From the NCBI RefSeq assembly GCF_002160135.1, contig NZ_NFJZ01000005.1, positions 62,001 through 126,000 of the forward strand: a stretch of DNA of 64,000 nucleotides. Reading direction: 5' to 3'. Both the position numbers and the translations under genes were made by a program. Within the stretch, counting starts at the first letter, position 1. Each line of letters opens with the position of its first letter. The notes under the pieces are model-generated. The model ran no database searches. It saw nothing but the letters and a program-made list of their open reading frames with translations, and was not told the origin of the DNA. Positions 43,874 through 56,600 of the stretch are shown in pieces. The DNA is from Lachnoclostridium sp. An196. Its GTDB lineage: Bacteria; Bacillota; Clostridia; Lachnospirales; Lachnospiraceae.

Positions 43874-45664
43874 CTATTCTTCCGTCTTCTTCTGGGAAAC
43901 GATGATAAACGCGTGAGTAAAGATCTCCGGATCGCTCAAAGCCGCGGCCTTGATCTCGTAGACTCCCTCCTGTGCCGGCGCCGTATAAAGACCGGTGTTG
44001 TCGATCTTTCCTCCCTCCGGATCCAGCAGCGTGTAGCTCAGCGCCTCTTCCGGCATATTGATGAAAACCGGATTGATATGGACACTTCCCTTCGGCGGCA
44101 GCACGATGGTATCCGGCTGGATCATGATGCAGCCTTTCTGTTCGCTGCGGTCGTATACCCGCTGCTCCAGATCCTCCGGTTTGAACGCGTACCAGCGGAT
44201 CCTCAGACCGATCCGTCCCATCTTTACTCTGGGACGCACGCCAACGATAAAGGTTCCCCTGTCGGGCAGGATCTTGACCGCCTGATCCACCTGGAAGATT
44301 TTTTCATCTGTCACCGTACTGTCGGACTCGAAGATACTGCCGTCGCCAAGGATAATGGATTCCCGGTCTCCGGAAGCGTTCACGTCCCGGCTGATGTATT
44401 CGATGCCGATATCCACATATACCGGTCCGTTGCCCAGGCCGTGCATGATCTCATCGGAAAAATAGACCTTTCCCACTTCGCCGCCGGATCCCAGAGACAT
44501 CTCGAACACGCCGCTGGAATTGCTGCGCCGTTCCGGTGCCGCGGCAGCGCTCCGCTCAGAGTTTCCCTGTACATATACCTGCGGTCTGCCTGCCGAGCCG
44601 TCCTGGGGAATCAGAAATTCTTCCAGCTTTTCCAATATCATCAGCTGCTCGCTGCTATATACATACTGATCAAACGGAGCCCTCTCCACACGGTCGATGA
44701 TCGAATGACGTTCCGAGCGGATCAGCTGGATCCCGGCGATCCAGAGCTTTTCGTCATATTTCCGGTCCAGATCCACATCCAGATTGCCTCTGTAACTGGT
44801 CTTATGCACATATTCCAGCGCGGTTCCGTATACCGGGTTCAGGGTCATGGAAGTATCCGGCGCCGCTTCTTTTACGCCCGATTTCTGGACGGTGATCTCG
44901 CTGAAGCGGACAGACACATCTCCGTTGCCAAAGATATAATCCTCCGGCCGGAAGGTCTGCTCCAGCACCATCGTCTCGCCGTACTCCTGGCTCACATTAT
45001 CCGCGCGGATCTGTGTCTCTCCGGGGATCATGCCGTCCGTATCCACTTTGCAGCTGAAAGAGCACACAAAAGGCATATGGCTGGTCTTGTGAATCTCCGT
45101 ACGTGCTTTTACCAGCATGCCCGGTACCGCAAACGTAGGCAGATACTGCGTGATGCGCAGATCGTCGTCCTGATACAACACTTTCCAGGCGATATACTCA
45201 TCCTCTTTTTTAGGCTCCCGCACGCAGTCTCGGCTGTCCTGCAAAAATAATTCATATCCTTCTTTCAGATGATTGTACTGGCGTTCCTGCGCGTCCGCGT
45301 CCTTATTCATCACCGCGTAGACCGGCTCTGTCTTCTCTTCCGCGTAAGCGATTCCCAGGCAGACGCTGCTGGTCTTCAGATCGCTGTAGCCGCGGATCGT
45401 GGACAGCTTCACCACCTGGGTACTGGGCACCACGATCTCTCTGCCGCTGGAATCCAATGCCAGACCGGACTGTATCACTACGGAAGATTCATCCACGGCC
45501 ACCACATCCAGTCCATAGACGATACCGGCTCCATGCAGGACACGGTTGATCAGTCTCCGCTTATTGTTCATATAATTCTGCTCGTCTTCAAAATCCCTCG
45601 ACGTCAGCAGCTTTCCGTAGAAATAGTTGTTGCGTTCAAACGAATAATATCTCCGGTTATTCAT
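43874..45664 (-). CDS. CIS-associated 596-residue beta-rich protein
   Basis: The N-terminus has a motif common to proteins in CIS loci: NNYFYGKLLTSRDFEDEQNY, then RLINRVLHGAGIVYGLDVV. The middle is beta-rich with no signal peptide or membrane segment. The last 80 residues look like an Ig-like module (GKIDNTGLYTAPAQEGVYEI). Function is unknown to me; a peripheral baseplate or fibre-like part is possible, and no other tail-fibre candidate is seen. The start overlaps the preceding surface-protein gene by eight bases. Confidence 0.65.
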   Translation of the reverse strand: MNNRRYYSFERNNYFYGKLLTSRDFEDEQNYMNNKRRLINRVLHGAGIVYGLDVVAVDESSVVIQSGLALDSSGREIVVPSTQVVKLSTIRGYSDLKTSSVCLGIAYAEEKTEPVYAVMNKDADAQERQYNHLKEGYELFLQDSRDCVREPKKEDEYIAWKVLYQDDDLRITQYLPTFAVPGMLVKARTEIHKTSHMPFVCSFSCKVDTDGMIPGETQIRADNVSQEYGETMVLEQTFRPEDYIFGNGDVSVRFSEITVQKSGVKEAAPDTSMTLNPVYGTALEYVHKTSYRGNLDVDLDRKYDEKLWIAGIQLIRSERHSIIDRVERAPFDQYVYSSEQLMILEKLEEFLIPQDGSAGRPQVYVQGNSERSAAAAPERRSNSSGVFEMSLGSGGEVGKVYFSDEIMHGLGNGPVYVDIGIEYISRDVNASGDRESIILGDGSIFESDSTVTDEKIFQVDQAVKILPDRGTFIVGVRPRVKMGRIGLRIRWYAFKPEDLEQRVYDRSEQKGCIMIQPDTIVLPPKGSVHINPVFINMPEEALSYTLLDPEGGKIDNTGLYTAPAQEGVYEIKAAALSDPEIFTHAFIIVSQKKTEE

Positions 45665-48600
45665 CCTGCTCTCTGCCCTCTCTCTTCATTTTTCTTGACC
45701 GGTATAAAAGGAAAACTCCCGTACCGATCAGCACCACTGCTGCCGTATAAATCACCGGAAGCCATGGAAAATCCCCCGTCTGTTCCTGAAAATCCGTCGG
45801 CGCAGCGATGGCGTAAACACTCAGATGATCCGTCACCACATAAGCCACGCCTCCGGATCTCCTGGTGTCGAAAACTTCTATGGATCCGTCCTCCTGCACG
45901 TGTATCACCCGGATCAGGGAGTTCTCATAATCCACCGGGATCGGCAGACCGATCTCGATCTCTCCGTCCGGCTGGACTTCCTCTCCGTCAACCAGAAGTG
46001 TTACGTCATAACCGGCCACAACGCCGTAGTTGTCGCTGATCATCTGACGGACCATATTATCCACGGATTCTGTCACCTGGGTACGTTCCACCTGCAGCTG
46101 CACATTCTCCGGCAGGACTTCTTCCTCGGCAGACACCACCGCTCCGTAGACCGCATTACGAAGCACAATACCTGAAAAACTGGGCCCGGATTCTGTATCA
46201 GAAAAGCTTCTGCGGCTCTGCAGCCGTCCGCTCGTCTCCGTGATGACCTGCGTCTCCTCCGGCTCTTCTTCCAGCACTGCTTCCGGCTCCCTCACTGTAT
46301 ACCCCACTGTGAGTATCCGGCTGTCCTGCATGTGATCCATGACCGCGATCACCTTGAAGGTCGTCGCCCGGCTCACGGCGATGGGGCCCGTATACACTTC
46401 CAGTTCCTGGACGCGGCTCGGGTCGGGATCCACGCCGTCGGTGCGGTAATAGATCGTAGCCCCTTCCGTCTCGCAGGAGAACGTCACCGTAGTTCCCACC
46501 TCCAGTTCGCCGCTGGCGTAATTCGCCACCGGAGTGGCTACCTGATCCGCGAAACCGTACGTATAGGTGCTCACATCGCTCTGCTCAAAGTCGTCGGCCA
46601 CCGCGATGGCTTTCAGCGTCATGGACTCGTCTACCAGGATCGGCGTGCGGTAAAGATTGCTGGCTGTGGTGGGATCCGTCCCATCCGTCGTATAATAGAT
46701 CCTTCCGGTCTCCGCCGTCAGCGACACCTCTCCCTCCGAGGTAAACACGGCCCCGTCAGGCACTGACGCCGAAGGCGCGGCCAGTTTGTCCATGATCGTG
46801 TAGGTGAAGGTAGCCGAAGAGATCGACCGCTCCGTGCCTTCCGCTATGGCAATGGCCATAACGATCACGTTCTCTCCGGGATCGCCGGTAATGGTGACCG
46901 CATTTCCGGAAGCGCTGTTCTCTGTGGGTGTGGATCCGTCCGTGGTATAATAAATTACCGCATCGGAAACGTCCGTGTTCAGATGGATCACGTCGCCGTT
47001 TCTCACGGTGCTTCCGCTCTCCACATCGGCGTAGATACCACCGTCATAGGAACTGATATTGTAGCTGTAAGTCCCCACTTCACTGTCGCTGTAGCCCGTC
47101 CTGGACGCATAAGTCCTGAGGACTACCATATTGCCGGCCTCGCCGGACAGCACCACGCTGCTTCCCACCAGAACTTTGGTATTATCCGGGGCTTTGGGGT
47201 CGCTGCCGTCCAGAGTATAATAGATTGTGGCGCCGCTGTCGGCTTCCAGTGTGATCCTGGTTCCTGAAGGAACCGTTGTCCCTGTATCTACAGACGGGGT
47301 GGGTGTGGCGAGCTTTGTAGAAACATCGTATGTAAAGGCAGCTACCGCGCTCTCCATCCCCCTGCTGACCGCGAAAGCCTTGATCGACGTCCTGCGCGAG
47401 ATCCGGAACGGATTCCCGCTGTCAAATACGCTGCTCTCCGTGGTGGGATCCGCGGGCGTATCGTCCCCGTAAGCAATCTCATAATAGATAATCGCGCCTT
47501 CTGTGGAACACTGCAGCGTCACTTCCGTATTCTCCGTCACCGAACCCGCTGTCGGGGTCGCATACGGCATGGAAACCGCAGACGGGTAACGGAACACCAG
47601 TCGGGAAAGCGCACTGGTAGCCAGCCCTTCCCGGTATGCCACCGCCGTGATCGTGAACATGGTATTGTCCCCCGGTTCCGGCACCGTGACGCCATTGGTG
47701 TACAGATATGTATTTTCCCCTACCTCGCCGGTATCTTCATCAAAGACCGGCTCGCTGCCGTCCAGAGTATAATAGATGCTTACGCCGTCCGTATTACAAT
47801 AAAGCTGGATCGAAGACCCTGCCTCCACTTCCGCGGGGCTGTCCGCGCTGGTGGCAGGTATGGACGTCACAGTCTCTACCGCCGCCTGGTCGCTCACCTG
47901 ATAGGTAAAACGGACCACTTCGCTGTCTTCATTTATCCGGTACACGCCGCCGTTATAGGATGTATAGGTCACCGCCTGCGCCGTGATCGTGAATGTCCTG
48001 CCGTAGGTGGCAAAATCTTCCGTCACCATGATCGGAGAATCTGACGTGTATTCTCTCGTGCTTCCTGATGGGGCCAGATCGCTGCCGCTGGCATCAATGA
48101 CCGGAACGCTGCCGTCCAGAGTATAAAAGATCCTGCTTCCTGTAGTCGTGCAGAGCAGTCCGATGGTCTCGCCCATCTGTATCTCGGTTACATTGTCAGA
48201 GCTTGTCGCGATCGTGGAAGTAGGCGCCGCCGTCTGGTTATTCATCCCGTAATAGTAACGGAACGATGTAAAGTTCCCCAGCTCATGCCCTTCTTCTATT
48301 GCCATCGCGTATAATACGATCACGGTATCCTGGCGCAGGCTCTCGTCCGCCGCCACCGCCAGACTGGCGCTGTCAGTGAGCTGGATCGATGAATCCGAGC
48401 ACCGGTACCATATATCGTTCAGTTTCAGATATGCCTGCCCGTCTGCCGCGGCGATCCCCATATCTTCCGTCACCTGGCTGTCCAGCCCGAGCGAGCTTCT
48501 CTCCTCTGCCGTCAATACTGTCAGGGTAGGCATCCGGGACGCGAACACATACAGGATCCGGCTGCTGTCAGAGGAGGATGTAAGGGTTATACTGTCTCCC

Positions 48601-50600
48601 ACATCCACGGAAGCCCCTCCCGCCGGAGACGCCGTGACCGTGCCCGCCGTCTCAGAGTCCAGAAAACCGAGCCGCACTTCTAAGGCGTCGCTGTCTGTGT
48701 ACCCGTTGTTCCCCAGCGTATGGCAGCGGACATACAGGTATGCTGTCTGATTGCTGCTGACAGAACTCAAAGAAACAGAACCGCTGTAATTCGTCCAGGA
48801 CGCAGTTCCGAGCGCGTCTTCATCCAACTGTGTTTCACTTAATATATACTGCAGGGAACCGCGCTGCGACTGTGTATTCGTCAGCAGTATCCGCTCATCC
48901 TGGGATAACGTTCCGGTTATGGCGGCTCCGCTCTGCGTGGTCACATCCGATTCCGTCGGCGTATCCAGCTTCATCATCCAGGAAAACTCTGCAAAGTCTC
49001 CCACCTCCGAACCTTCCTGTACTGCCAGCACATAGACAGAATCCAGGCGGTCCTCCTGCCGCAGGTCATCTACATTTACTTCGGCACTTGCGCCTGAAGC
49101 CAGCACTGCGTCTGCCGGGCACCGGTACCAGCGGTCATTGATATACAGATACCGGGCGCTTCCCACTGTCACAAGAGCAGGAGAAGACGTTCCCGCTGAT
49201 GATAATGCGCCGTCAAGAACAAGTTCTCCCCTCTCTTCCGCCGGTATCTCTGTCAGGGACGGATCCGTATTTCCGATCACGTACAGGATGCCTGATTCGG
49301 AAGCCTCTGCGGGAGCAGTCAGGGTTATGGTTCCGCCCGCGGAAACTTCACTATCTGCTGCCGGAGCTGAAGTCACTGGATCAGGAGCAGTATCCAAATA
49401 AGTTAATTCAATACACTCTGTGTTACTCCGCACATATCGGGTACCGTCATCCTGCTCCGCCGGGTAACTTCTTATGTATAAATGGCTGCTGTCACCGGGA
49501 GAAAACGGTCCGCTGTAATCCTGCCAGTCAAGATATTCATCTGGCAAATTGTCTTCACTCGCTAATGCATACTGTAAGGTATAGACGCCTTCCGTATCAG
49601 TCGTGGAGAGAAGGATCTCTTCTTCGCCGGATATAGGACCACTGTCGGAAGATCCAATCTCTGCGCCGCTGGCGGTGGAGACGGTCGGTTCCTGCAAAGC
49701 TACAGGTGCTCCTTCCCCATCTGTTCCGTAAGTAAAAGTATAGATATGGCTGGTGGCAAGAAGGCCGTCCAGATAGAATGTACCTCCAGCACCAGAGAAA
49801 GGGTTTACATATATCTGGCTCTTCAAATTGCTGACCGTGAGCATTTCTATCTGATAAACCGCTTTTCCATCTCTGGTCAGAGGAATACCCTCCTCCTGGT
49901 CATACTGTTCCAGATTATATTCTTGTGCGAAACTTTCCAGCAAATCCTGACAGTAGTTTCCGCCCCCGACCGCTGCCATTATGTTCTTACTATACCTTTG
50001 GGCATATTCGCTCATATGAGCAACATAATATTCTGCCAGACTGTCTTCCAGATCTTTTGTCTCTTGTGTACCTGTAGATACCCGGTAATAAGTTATAGAT
50101 TCAGCAATCCCGGTTTCCTGATTTCTATACAAAACTGGAAACGCCTCCCGGAAATTTGACCAGCTACTAGGGCTTTCAATTGTTGCTCCATTTTCGGTAA
50201 CAGTCCAATTCAATTCCGGATCAGAAATGACAGGATCGAACATTATCTCAGAATTATAGCTTTCCACAGATACAGCAATCGGATTTTCAGGGTTTACATT
50301 CTCTGAGGAATCCGAATGATTAGAATCATAACTGTTATCAATCTCAAACTCATCCGACTTAACATTGAAAGTATGCCAATATACCAACGTATCATCCGGC
50401 TCAGCCTCTCCCCAATCCATATCTGTTTCAACATCGCTTATACGCAAAATTCCGGAAACTGACACCGCCGCCCTTACACTGCCTCCCACAAGGAGCGCAA
50501 CAGCCAACGCACAGAGAACGCCTGCTCCCAGAAGCGAGGGTTTTCTGATCTGTCTTATCTTATTATGAAATTTTTTCCATACTCTCTGCCTTCTGCTCAT
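45657..50600 (-). CDS. Giant cell-surface protein with chitobiase-C-like repeats (1,647 residues)
   Basis: The N-terminus has a basic start and a signal/membrane segment (about residues 23-43, LLGAGVLCALAVALLVGGSV). Residues 45-260 are unique and include an Asn/Ser/Asp-rich NSYDSNHSDSSEN stretch. Up to residue 800 there are degenerate beta repeats. From about 800 to 1,430 at least seven CHB_HEX_C-like modules carry a YYTxDGSxP core (IYYTLDGSDPKAPDNTK, IYYTTDGSTPTENS). A Glu-rich linker, a conserved domain with EIEIGLPIPVDYENS, and a C-terminal membrane anchor (about 1,615-1,635) with a basic tail end it. It is paralogous to the next protein upstream and probably surface-exposed; binding partner unknown. 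Confidence 0.8.
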   Translation of the reverse strand: MSRRQRVWKKFHNKIRQIRKPSLLGAGVLCALAVALLVGGSVRAAVSVSGILRISDVETDMDWGEAEPDDTLVYWHTFNVKSDEFEIDNSYDSNHSDSSENVNPENPIAVSVESYNSEIMFDPVISDPELNWTVTENGATIESPSSWSNFREAFPVLYRNQETGIAESITYYRVSTGTQETKDLEDSLAEYYVAHMSEYAQRYSKNIMAAVGGGNYCQDLLESFAQEYNLEQYDQEEGIPLTRDGKAVYQIEMLTVSNLKSQIYVNPFSGAGGTFYLDGLLATSHIYTFTYGTDGEGAPVALQEPTVSTASGAEIGSSDSGPISGEEEILLSTTDTEGVYTLQYALASEDNLPDEYLDWQDYSGPFSPGDSSHLYIRSYPAEQDDGTRYVRSNTECIELTYLDTAPDPVTSAPAADSEVSAGGTITLTAPAEASESGILYVIGNTDPSLTEIPAEERGELVLDGALSSAGTSSPALVTVGSARYLYINDRWYRCPADAVLASGASAEVNVDDLRQEDRLDSVYVLAVQEGSEVGDFAEFSWMMKLDTPTESDVTTQSGAAITGTLSQDERILLTNTQSQRGSLQYILSETQLDEDALGTASWTNYSGSVSLSSVSSNQTAYLYVRCHTLGNNGYTDSDALEVRLGFLDSETAGTVTASPAGGASVDVGDSITLTSSSDSSRILYVFASRMPTLTVLTAEERSSLGLDSQVTEDMGIAAADGQAYLKLNDIWYRCSDSSIQLTDSASLAVAADESLRQDTVIVLYAMAIEEGHELGNFTSFRYYYGMNNQTAAPTSTIATSSDNVTEIQMGETIGLLCTTTGSRIFYTLDGSVPVIDASGSDLAPSGSTREYTSDSPIMVTEDFATYGRTFTITAQAVTYTSYNGGVYRINEDSEVVRFTYQVSDQAAVETVTSIPATSADSPAEVEAGSSIQLYCNTDGVSIYYTLDGSEPVFDEDTGEVGENTYLYTNGVTVPEPGDNTMFTITAVAYREGLATSALSRLVFRYPSAVSMPYATPTAGSVTENTEVTLQCSTEGAIIYYEIAYGDDTPADPTTESSVFDSGNPFRISRRTSIKAFAVSRGMESAVAAFTYDVSTKLATPTPSVDTGTTVPSGTRITLEADSGATIYYTLDGSDPKAPDNTKVLVGSSVVLSGEAGNMVVLRTYASRTGYSDSEVGTYSYNISSYDGGIYADVESGSTVRNGDVIHLNTDVSDAVIYYTTDGSTPTENSASGNAVTITGDPGENVIVMAIAIAEGTERSISSATFTYTIMDKLAAPSASVPDGAVFTSEGEVSLTAETGRIYYTTDGTDPTTASNLYRTPILVDESMTLKAIAVADDFEQSDVSTYTYGFADQVATPVANYASGELEVGTTVTFSCETEGATIYYRTDGVDPDPSRVQELEVYTGPIAVSRATTFKVIAVMDHMQDSRILTVGYTVREPEAVLEEEPEETQVITETSGRLQSRRSFSDTESGPSFSGIVLRNAVYGAVVSAEEEVLPENVQLQVERTQVTESVDNMVRQMISDNYGVVAGYDVTLLVDGEEVQPDGEIEIGLPIPVDYENSLIRVIHVQEDGSIEVFDTRRSGGVAYVVTDHLSVYAIAAPTDFQEQTGDFPWLPVIYTAAVVLIGTGVFLLYRSRKMKREGREQDE
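46290..48140 (-). repeat. Array of chitobiase-C-like repeat units in the 1,647-residue gene
   Basis: About seven units of 240-300 bases, each centred on codons for IYYTxDGSxP, often written with nearly the same bases. Such arrays can change length by recombination. Boundaries are approximate. Confidence 0.65.
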
Positions 50601-50669
50601 ATGCGCTCTCCTCTATATGGTATGCTAACACAATCCCTTCCGGGGGGCATTACTCGTTCGGGTAGTCTT

Positions 50670-53600
50670 TCATCGGTTTTCGCGGTACTTTTTTATTTTC
50701 CGACTGATGTAATACGCTATGCCCGCAATGGCTGTCAGCCCTGCGGCAACCTCCAGGATCAGAAGATAATTGAATCCGCTGCCGGCTCCGTCCGGATGTT
50801 CCAGACCGATCAGTACATAGTGATTCTGGTCCGTCATATACGCGTAAACCATTCCGTCTTCCCGCCTTGTCTCCAGCGGTGTGACCGCATTGTTTCCATC
50901 GATGCTGGCGATGATTACCGCCGCGTTTTCGTATCCTTCCGGAATCGGGATGCCGATCTCTGTATCTCCGTCCGGGCGCACCGCCGTGCTTCCTGACATC
51001 AGGCGGATATCATAGGACGCCAGTATCGTGTAATCGTCGCCATAAAGCATTTTTACATTGTCCAGTTCCGCATTTGAATAATCCATTACTTCCGTTACCA
51101 GGCGCACATTGTCCGGCGCCGCGTCCCTGGCAAAAGAAGCCACGGTATAATATTCTTCTTCCTCCAGCTGGCGCATGCCCGCAGTATCAGAAGCATTCAC
51201 CCTGCGCGCAAGGCCGGACGCGTCCGTATCGTGCAGTCCTTCCTCTGCCAGACGCTCTGCCTCCGCCTGTTTCATCTCCACTGCCGGGATGGTATCTACT
51301 TCATAGTAGAATTCAGACACATCGGACAGCTGCAGGTCTTCCCGGTACGCTACCGCTTTGACGGTAACAGTCCGGTTGACCGTGATGCCCTCTTCCGTAT
51401 ATTCCAGCAGACTTTCCATATTGTCCAGAGTCGGTTCCGTGCCGTCTGTCGAGTAGTAGATCACCGCGTCGGCAGTGTCCGTATACAGAGATACCACAGT
51501 GCCCGGATCCAGTACCGCGCCGTCTTCCCTGGAAGCGGTAGGCGCCGCGGCTTTCGACGCCGCCGTATACTGGAACGATGACACTTCACTGACTTCACCG
51601 TCCGCGGAAACCGCGATCGCGCGCAGGTTCGTGGTGCGGTCGATCAGGATAGGCTCTGTATAGAGACTGGAGCTTTCCGTCGGCGTGGTGCCGTCTGTAG
51701 TATAATAGATCTGGTCCCCGTTGGAGCTGAGGATTACCCGTGTCGCTATCGTCAGCGTTCCTCCGGACGGAGAAGCGGTCGGCGCGTTGGGCACTTCCTT
51801 GATACGATACATAAAGGAGACTACCGTCCCGGATACTCCGTCCACTCTGGCTACCGCCTTGATCGTAAACGTGCTCCCGGGAGTTCCCTGGATCGTCACC
51901 GTGGAACCTTCAATCCCGCTGTCGTCCGGAGAAGAGCCGTCCGTTGTATAGTAAATCGTCGCTCCGGTCACATCCGTCATCAGGTTGACCTTGGATCCAT
52001 TGGATACCGAGCTTCCTGTCGGCACATCCGCCGTCACGCCTCCTGTGTTCGCGCTGAACTGATAAGTAAACGTAGCCACTTCACTGTCCGATTTCCCTTC
52101 CTGCCGCGCTACTGCCATGATCGTGATCTGCTCTCCCGCCGCGCCGTTAAGCGTCAGGGAACCTCCCTGTACCACCGCCGTGTTGCTAAGATCTGTCGGG
52201 TCGCTGCCGTCCATCGTATAGTAAATCGTCGCGCCGGACGCCGCGCTAAGATGCAGTACGGTTCCCCTTGATACGACTGTGCCGCTCTCGATAGACGCCG
52301 TCGGCGCGCCCAGGGTATCCATCAAAGCATAAGTAAACTCCGCCACCTCGCTGGCAACGCCGTCTTTGACAGCGATCGCCTTGATCGTGGTCGTCTGCGT
52401 GATCACAAAGGGCTGGCTTTCGTCAAACACCGGGCTGGACACCGTCGGATCCGCCGGTTCTTCCCCTCCGTATGCCACGGTATAATAGATCACCGCGTCT
52501 TCCGTACGGTTCCGCAGCACCACAGAAGTAGATGCGGAAACGCTGCCGGACGAGACACTGGCATACGGCGCCATCACATCTCCCGGATACGCAAATGTCA
52601 GATGCACTTCGCCGCTCAGAGCGAGCCCTGTCCTTGCCGCTACCGCCGTGATAGTAAAATATCCGCTGCTGCCTTCCGGCATGACGATGCCCTGGGTAGC
52701 GTCGTACAGCATGGTCGAAGAACCTTCCACGATCTGGAAACTGCCGTCTTCCAGTTCTTCCAGCTGCGGAGAAGTCCCGTCCGTCGTATAATAGATGGAC
52801 GCGCCCCTGGTCAGGGTAGACAGCAGGATCTTCTCGCCGGGCACTACCTGCGCAGGCGACGCTGACGAAGTGGTCGGAACCGAAGTAGGCGCATCCGCCG
52901 CGTCCTTATCCGCGATATTGTAGATAAATGTACGGATCTCGCTGTCCAGCATGCCGTCCCGCACCGCCATTACACGTACTGTAAATGTCTCGCTGTAAGA
53001 GCCTTCCACAATGATTCCTGTGCTCGGATCATACGGCGTATCAGGCACTCCTGTGCTGTTGCCGATAGAATAATACAGCTCCGCTCCCTGCGTCGCGCTG
53101 GAGAACGAAAGAGAGGCTCCCATATCGATCTCCGTTCGTTCCAGATCTTCGCCGCCGGGCAGATAATAGGTGGACAGGGCCGCTTCCGGCGCGGAAACCT
53201 GCTGCTGCGGATTGACATTATATACATAAGTCGTCACCGCTCCCGGTTCCATATCTTCCATCAGATTTACCGCATAGACATAGACAAGCTGCGCATCTGA
53301 CTCTTCATTGCGGATCACCGCTCCGTCGGCCTCGTCATATACGGTCACTTCATCGGACGACACTCTGTACCATCTGCTGCCGTTCTGGAAATAGGTGTAA
53401 CCGCCGCTCACGCCGCCGTCTGCCATCCCGCTGACCAGCGAAGCGTCTGTCACTCTCTCTATCGTAAACGGTGCGTAGCTCCCGCCGGACGCCAGATAGA
53501 TAATCCTCGCGCCGGAGGTCTGAGAGGACAGGTTCACCACCTCGCCCGCGTCGATCGAATACGCGCCGCCCGCATCCGGCGGCGTACCCTCTTCGGTGGA

Positions 53601-56600
53601 AGAACCGGTATTCGGCGATATCCGGATTCCGTCGCAGCTGTCCCCTGCTGTAAAGGTATATTCTGCAACCGCGCTGTAACTGCTGTCCGAATATCTTGCC
53701 CTGGTGTAGACATACACGGTCGAACCGGAAGCAGCCAGCTGCGGCTTATCGGCCTCATTGTAATCGCTCCAGGTATGGCTTTCGCTCTCGCTGGACCGGA
53801 TCTCATACTGGAGAGTCACGCCGTCTCTGTTGCTGCCGAGGGATAATACATCCCCGGGCACAACGGTCGCCCCCTCTTCCAGCACCGTCCCTGTCTCCGG
53901 GATCAGCGCCTGCGCGGAGATCTGCGTACGCGGGCCGACCTGAATCGGTCCGTAACAGTAAACAGCATCATTATAATTCTCTTTTGACACCTGCAAATAC
54001 AAATATACCGTCGTTGTCTCAGCATAATCCGGGAGTGTCATACTGCCGGCGTATTCACTGCTGCCTTCCATCAGACCGGAAATATCACCGCCGGTATAAC
54101 GTCCGCTGTACTTTCCACTATGACTTTCATCCGTCATGTCCCATTCACCGGCAACCGGTTCCGATGTGGAGAATAGATACCGCAGCGTATACCCCCCTTC
54201 CATTCCGCTGATATCCGCTCTCAGATCGCTTCCGCTTTCGTAAACATTTCCTTCTTGCAGACTCTGGTAATCCTCCCTCGATCCGTCCTCCTGATAACCT
54301 CCGGAAATTGTCACATCGGGTTTCAGCAAAGGTTCGCGGGAATCAGCATTATATGCGGGAGACGAAATCGTGGGATATATATATCCTTGAATCATCGGAG
54401 TCAGCCAGTATTGAACCGTCTCCGCATCAAACGGAAGCTGAGCCGTCTGATTTGTTATATTTGCCGTTTCAGACCCTTCTGTTGGAATTCCATTCGTATT
54501 AAGATAGTAAATACTTCCATTCACTACCGTTTCAAAAGTCAATTCAATGACATCCGAGCCATCGTCCATACGCACAACATTCCACCCAATGCTATCAGCT
54601 TCATATGGGTTCTGAGCAGGGTTATTGCTATGTGGGAAAACCGTCGCTTGGTCCTCTTTCGGTATATCCTGTATATAATGGTAAAATCCATCCGTTGAAT
54701 ACAAATTCAGCAATGTATAATACCCGCTCCGGCCAAGTTCCACTTCAACTTCAGAATCGGCCAGATCATTAGCCGCAACATACAGCGTAGGATCCGACGA
54801 CTCCGACATCGATTTTCTCGCCTCGTAAGCGACATAATATGTCAGATTCTGATTCGTTTTCGGCTCTGCAACAGACACCGTAAAGCTACCGCTTCCATCC
54901 TCGCTTCCATCCTGATCAGCCGTTACATCACCTCGGTCAAATTCAGCCTCAGAAACGACCAGCCATGACAGATCCAATACTGTCTCTTCTGATCCACTAC
55001 TTGTATAGTGGGTGAAAGACTTCCAATTGGCACCATCTGCATTTGCCAGCTGATATCCCGAGTTAATGTTGTAAAAAACTTGATCTTCTGATGTAACTCC
55101 TGAAGCACCTTCCGCCAGTATCAGAGAATTTTTCAGATTAATCGTTATATCGTCTTCTATATTTGCCACTACCGTTCGGAAACTGCCTGTGTGGCTGCCA
55201 CTACCCGTGGCAGAAAGCGATTTTATTATATAGAGATCAGAAACTTCTGCCCCGCTCTGGCCCTGACCCATAATCCCGCCGACAGCCAGCACAGCGCCAT
55301 TTTCCGCCGCAGTGTCTACCGTGCCATTTAAGGAAAGGTTCTGTTTCACCTCTGTGATGCTGCCGGAACTGGTGCCGGCGATGACGCCGGTGTAGAGGTT
55401 GTTGCCGGAGTTTTTAGTTAAATTGGTCGGCTGTGGATCATCATTCCCGTAATTAGGTTCACTATATTGCCCTTCTTCTTTCTGGTCTTCTATAATGTCC
55501 AAACTCTCATAATCAACATATTGATAACTATTTGTGTTTCCATAAATATCTGTACATTCACCAGTAATCATTCCTGTGGATGCAGTCAAAGTTAGCGGAA
55601 CATTTTCGTTGCCTAACGTCGACACAGTATAAGCCCCCGTTAACGCTATATTTTCTCCTGCATTTAATGTTCCATTTGACGCGGGATCTTCAAAAACATT
55701 CCACGTTATAGTCCCTGTAATTCCCGTACCCGAAATAGTCCCTGTAATTCCCTGCTCAACCTGTGCAATAACGATTTCCTTGTCTGTCTGAGCGTTTCCA
55801 ACCGCACTTGTCCATGTATTTTCAAGGGTCAACGTATAATTAATCTGGTCTCCCACAAAATAATTTGTTTGACCTGTAGACAATGTCCATTCTAAATCTC
55901 CAGTTTTGCCAGATACACTTGTTGAACCTCCTGGTGAAATCACTTGCGTACTCACGGGACTGGTACTTGTGGTTTTATCGGTTGACTCAGTATAACTTAC
56001 AGTAAATTTTGGAGTTACGGTCTCTGATGATTGTGGACTATAAGTACATATAAAAGTCTGAGATTCATTACCTTCTAATTCAAAATTTCTAGCATCTATA
56101 ATGACCGTTCCACCATCAACCTCTATATCCATTCCGTTAATATCCGATGTCAAACTAATACCTGAAATCTGCTGATCGCTGTTATTTTCAACAGTGACTG
56201 TAAATGTATTATTATTTGCGTCATTCCTCACTGCGGATACCGCAAGACTGCCTACCTCCGTTGGTTGCGTAGATACAAAAACTGTTTTTGAATATTGAAC
56301 ATTTTGTTCCCAATCCGCCGTAAACTCAATACTAAAATTATCTCCTGATGAGTTAGCGTTTACAGAATATGTAAATTTCTTAGTTTCACCTTGCGTAAGC
56401 GAAAAACCATCATAATCATCGCCGCCTTCTACGGCGGTCCAGTACCCTCCGTTTACACTAGCCCCCAAAACAATATTGTCAATTTGTGCTTGTGAATTGT
56501 TTTTTACTGCCACATTGTACGTTATTGTTCCATCTGCATCGACATACTCTGGCGCCGTCACTGTTATTTGTAATTCATTGTCACCTGTATTAATGTTAAC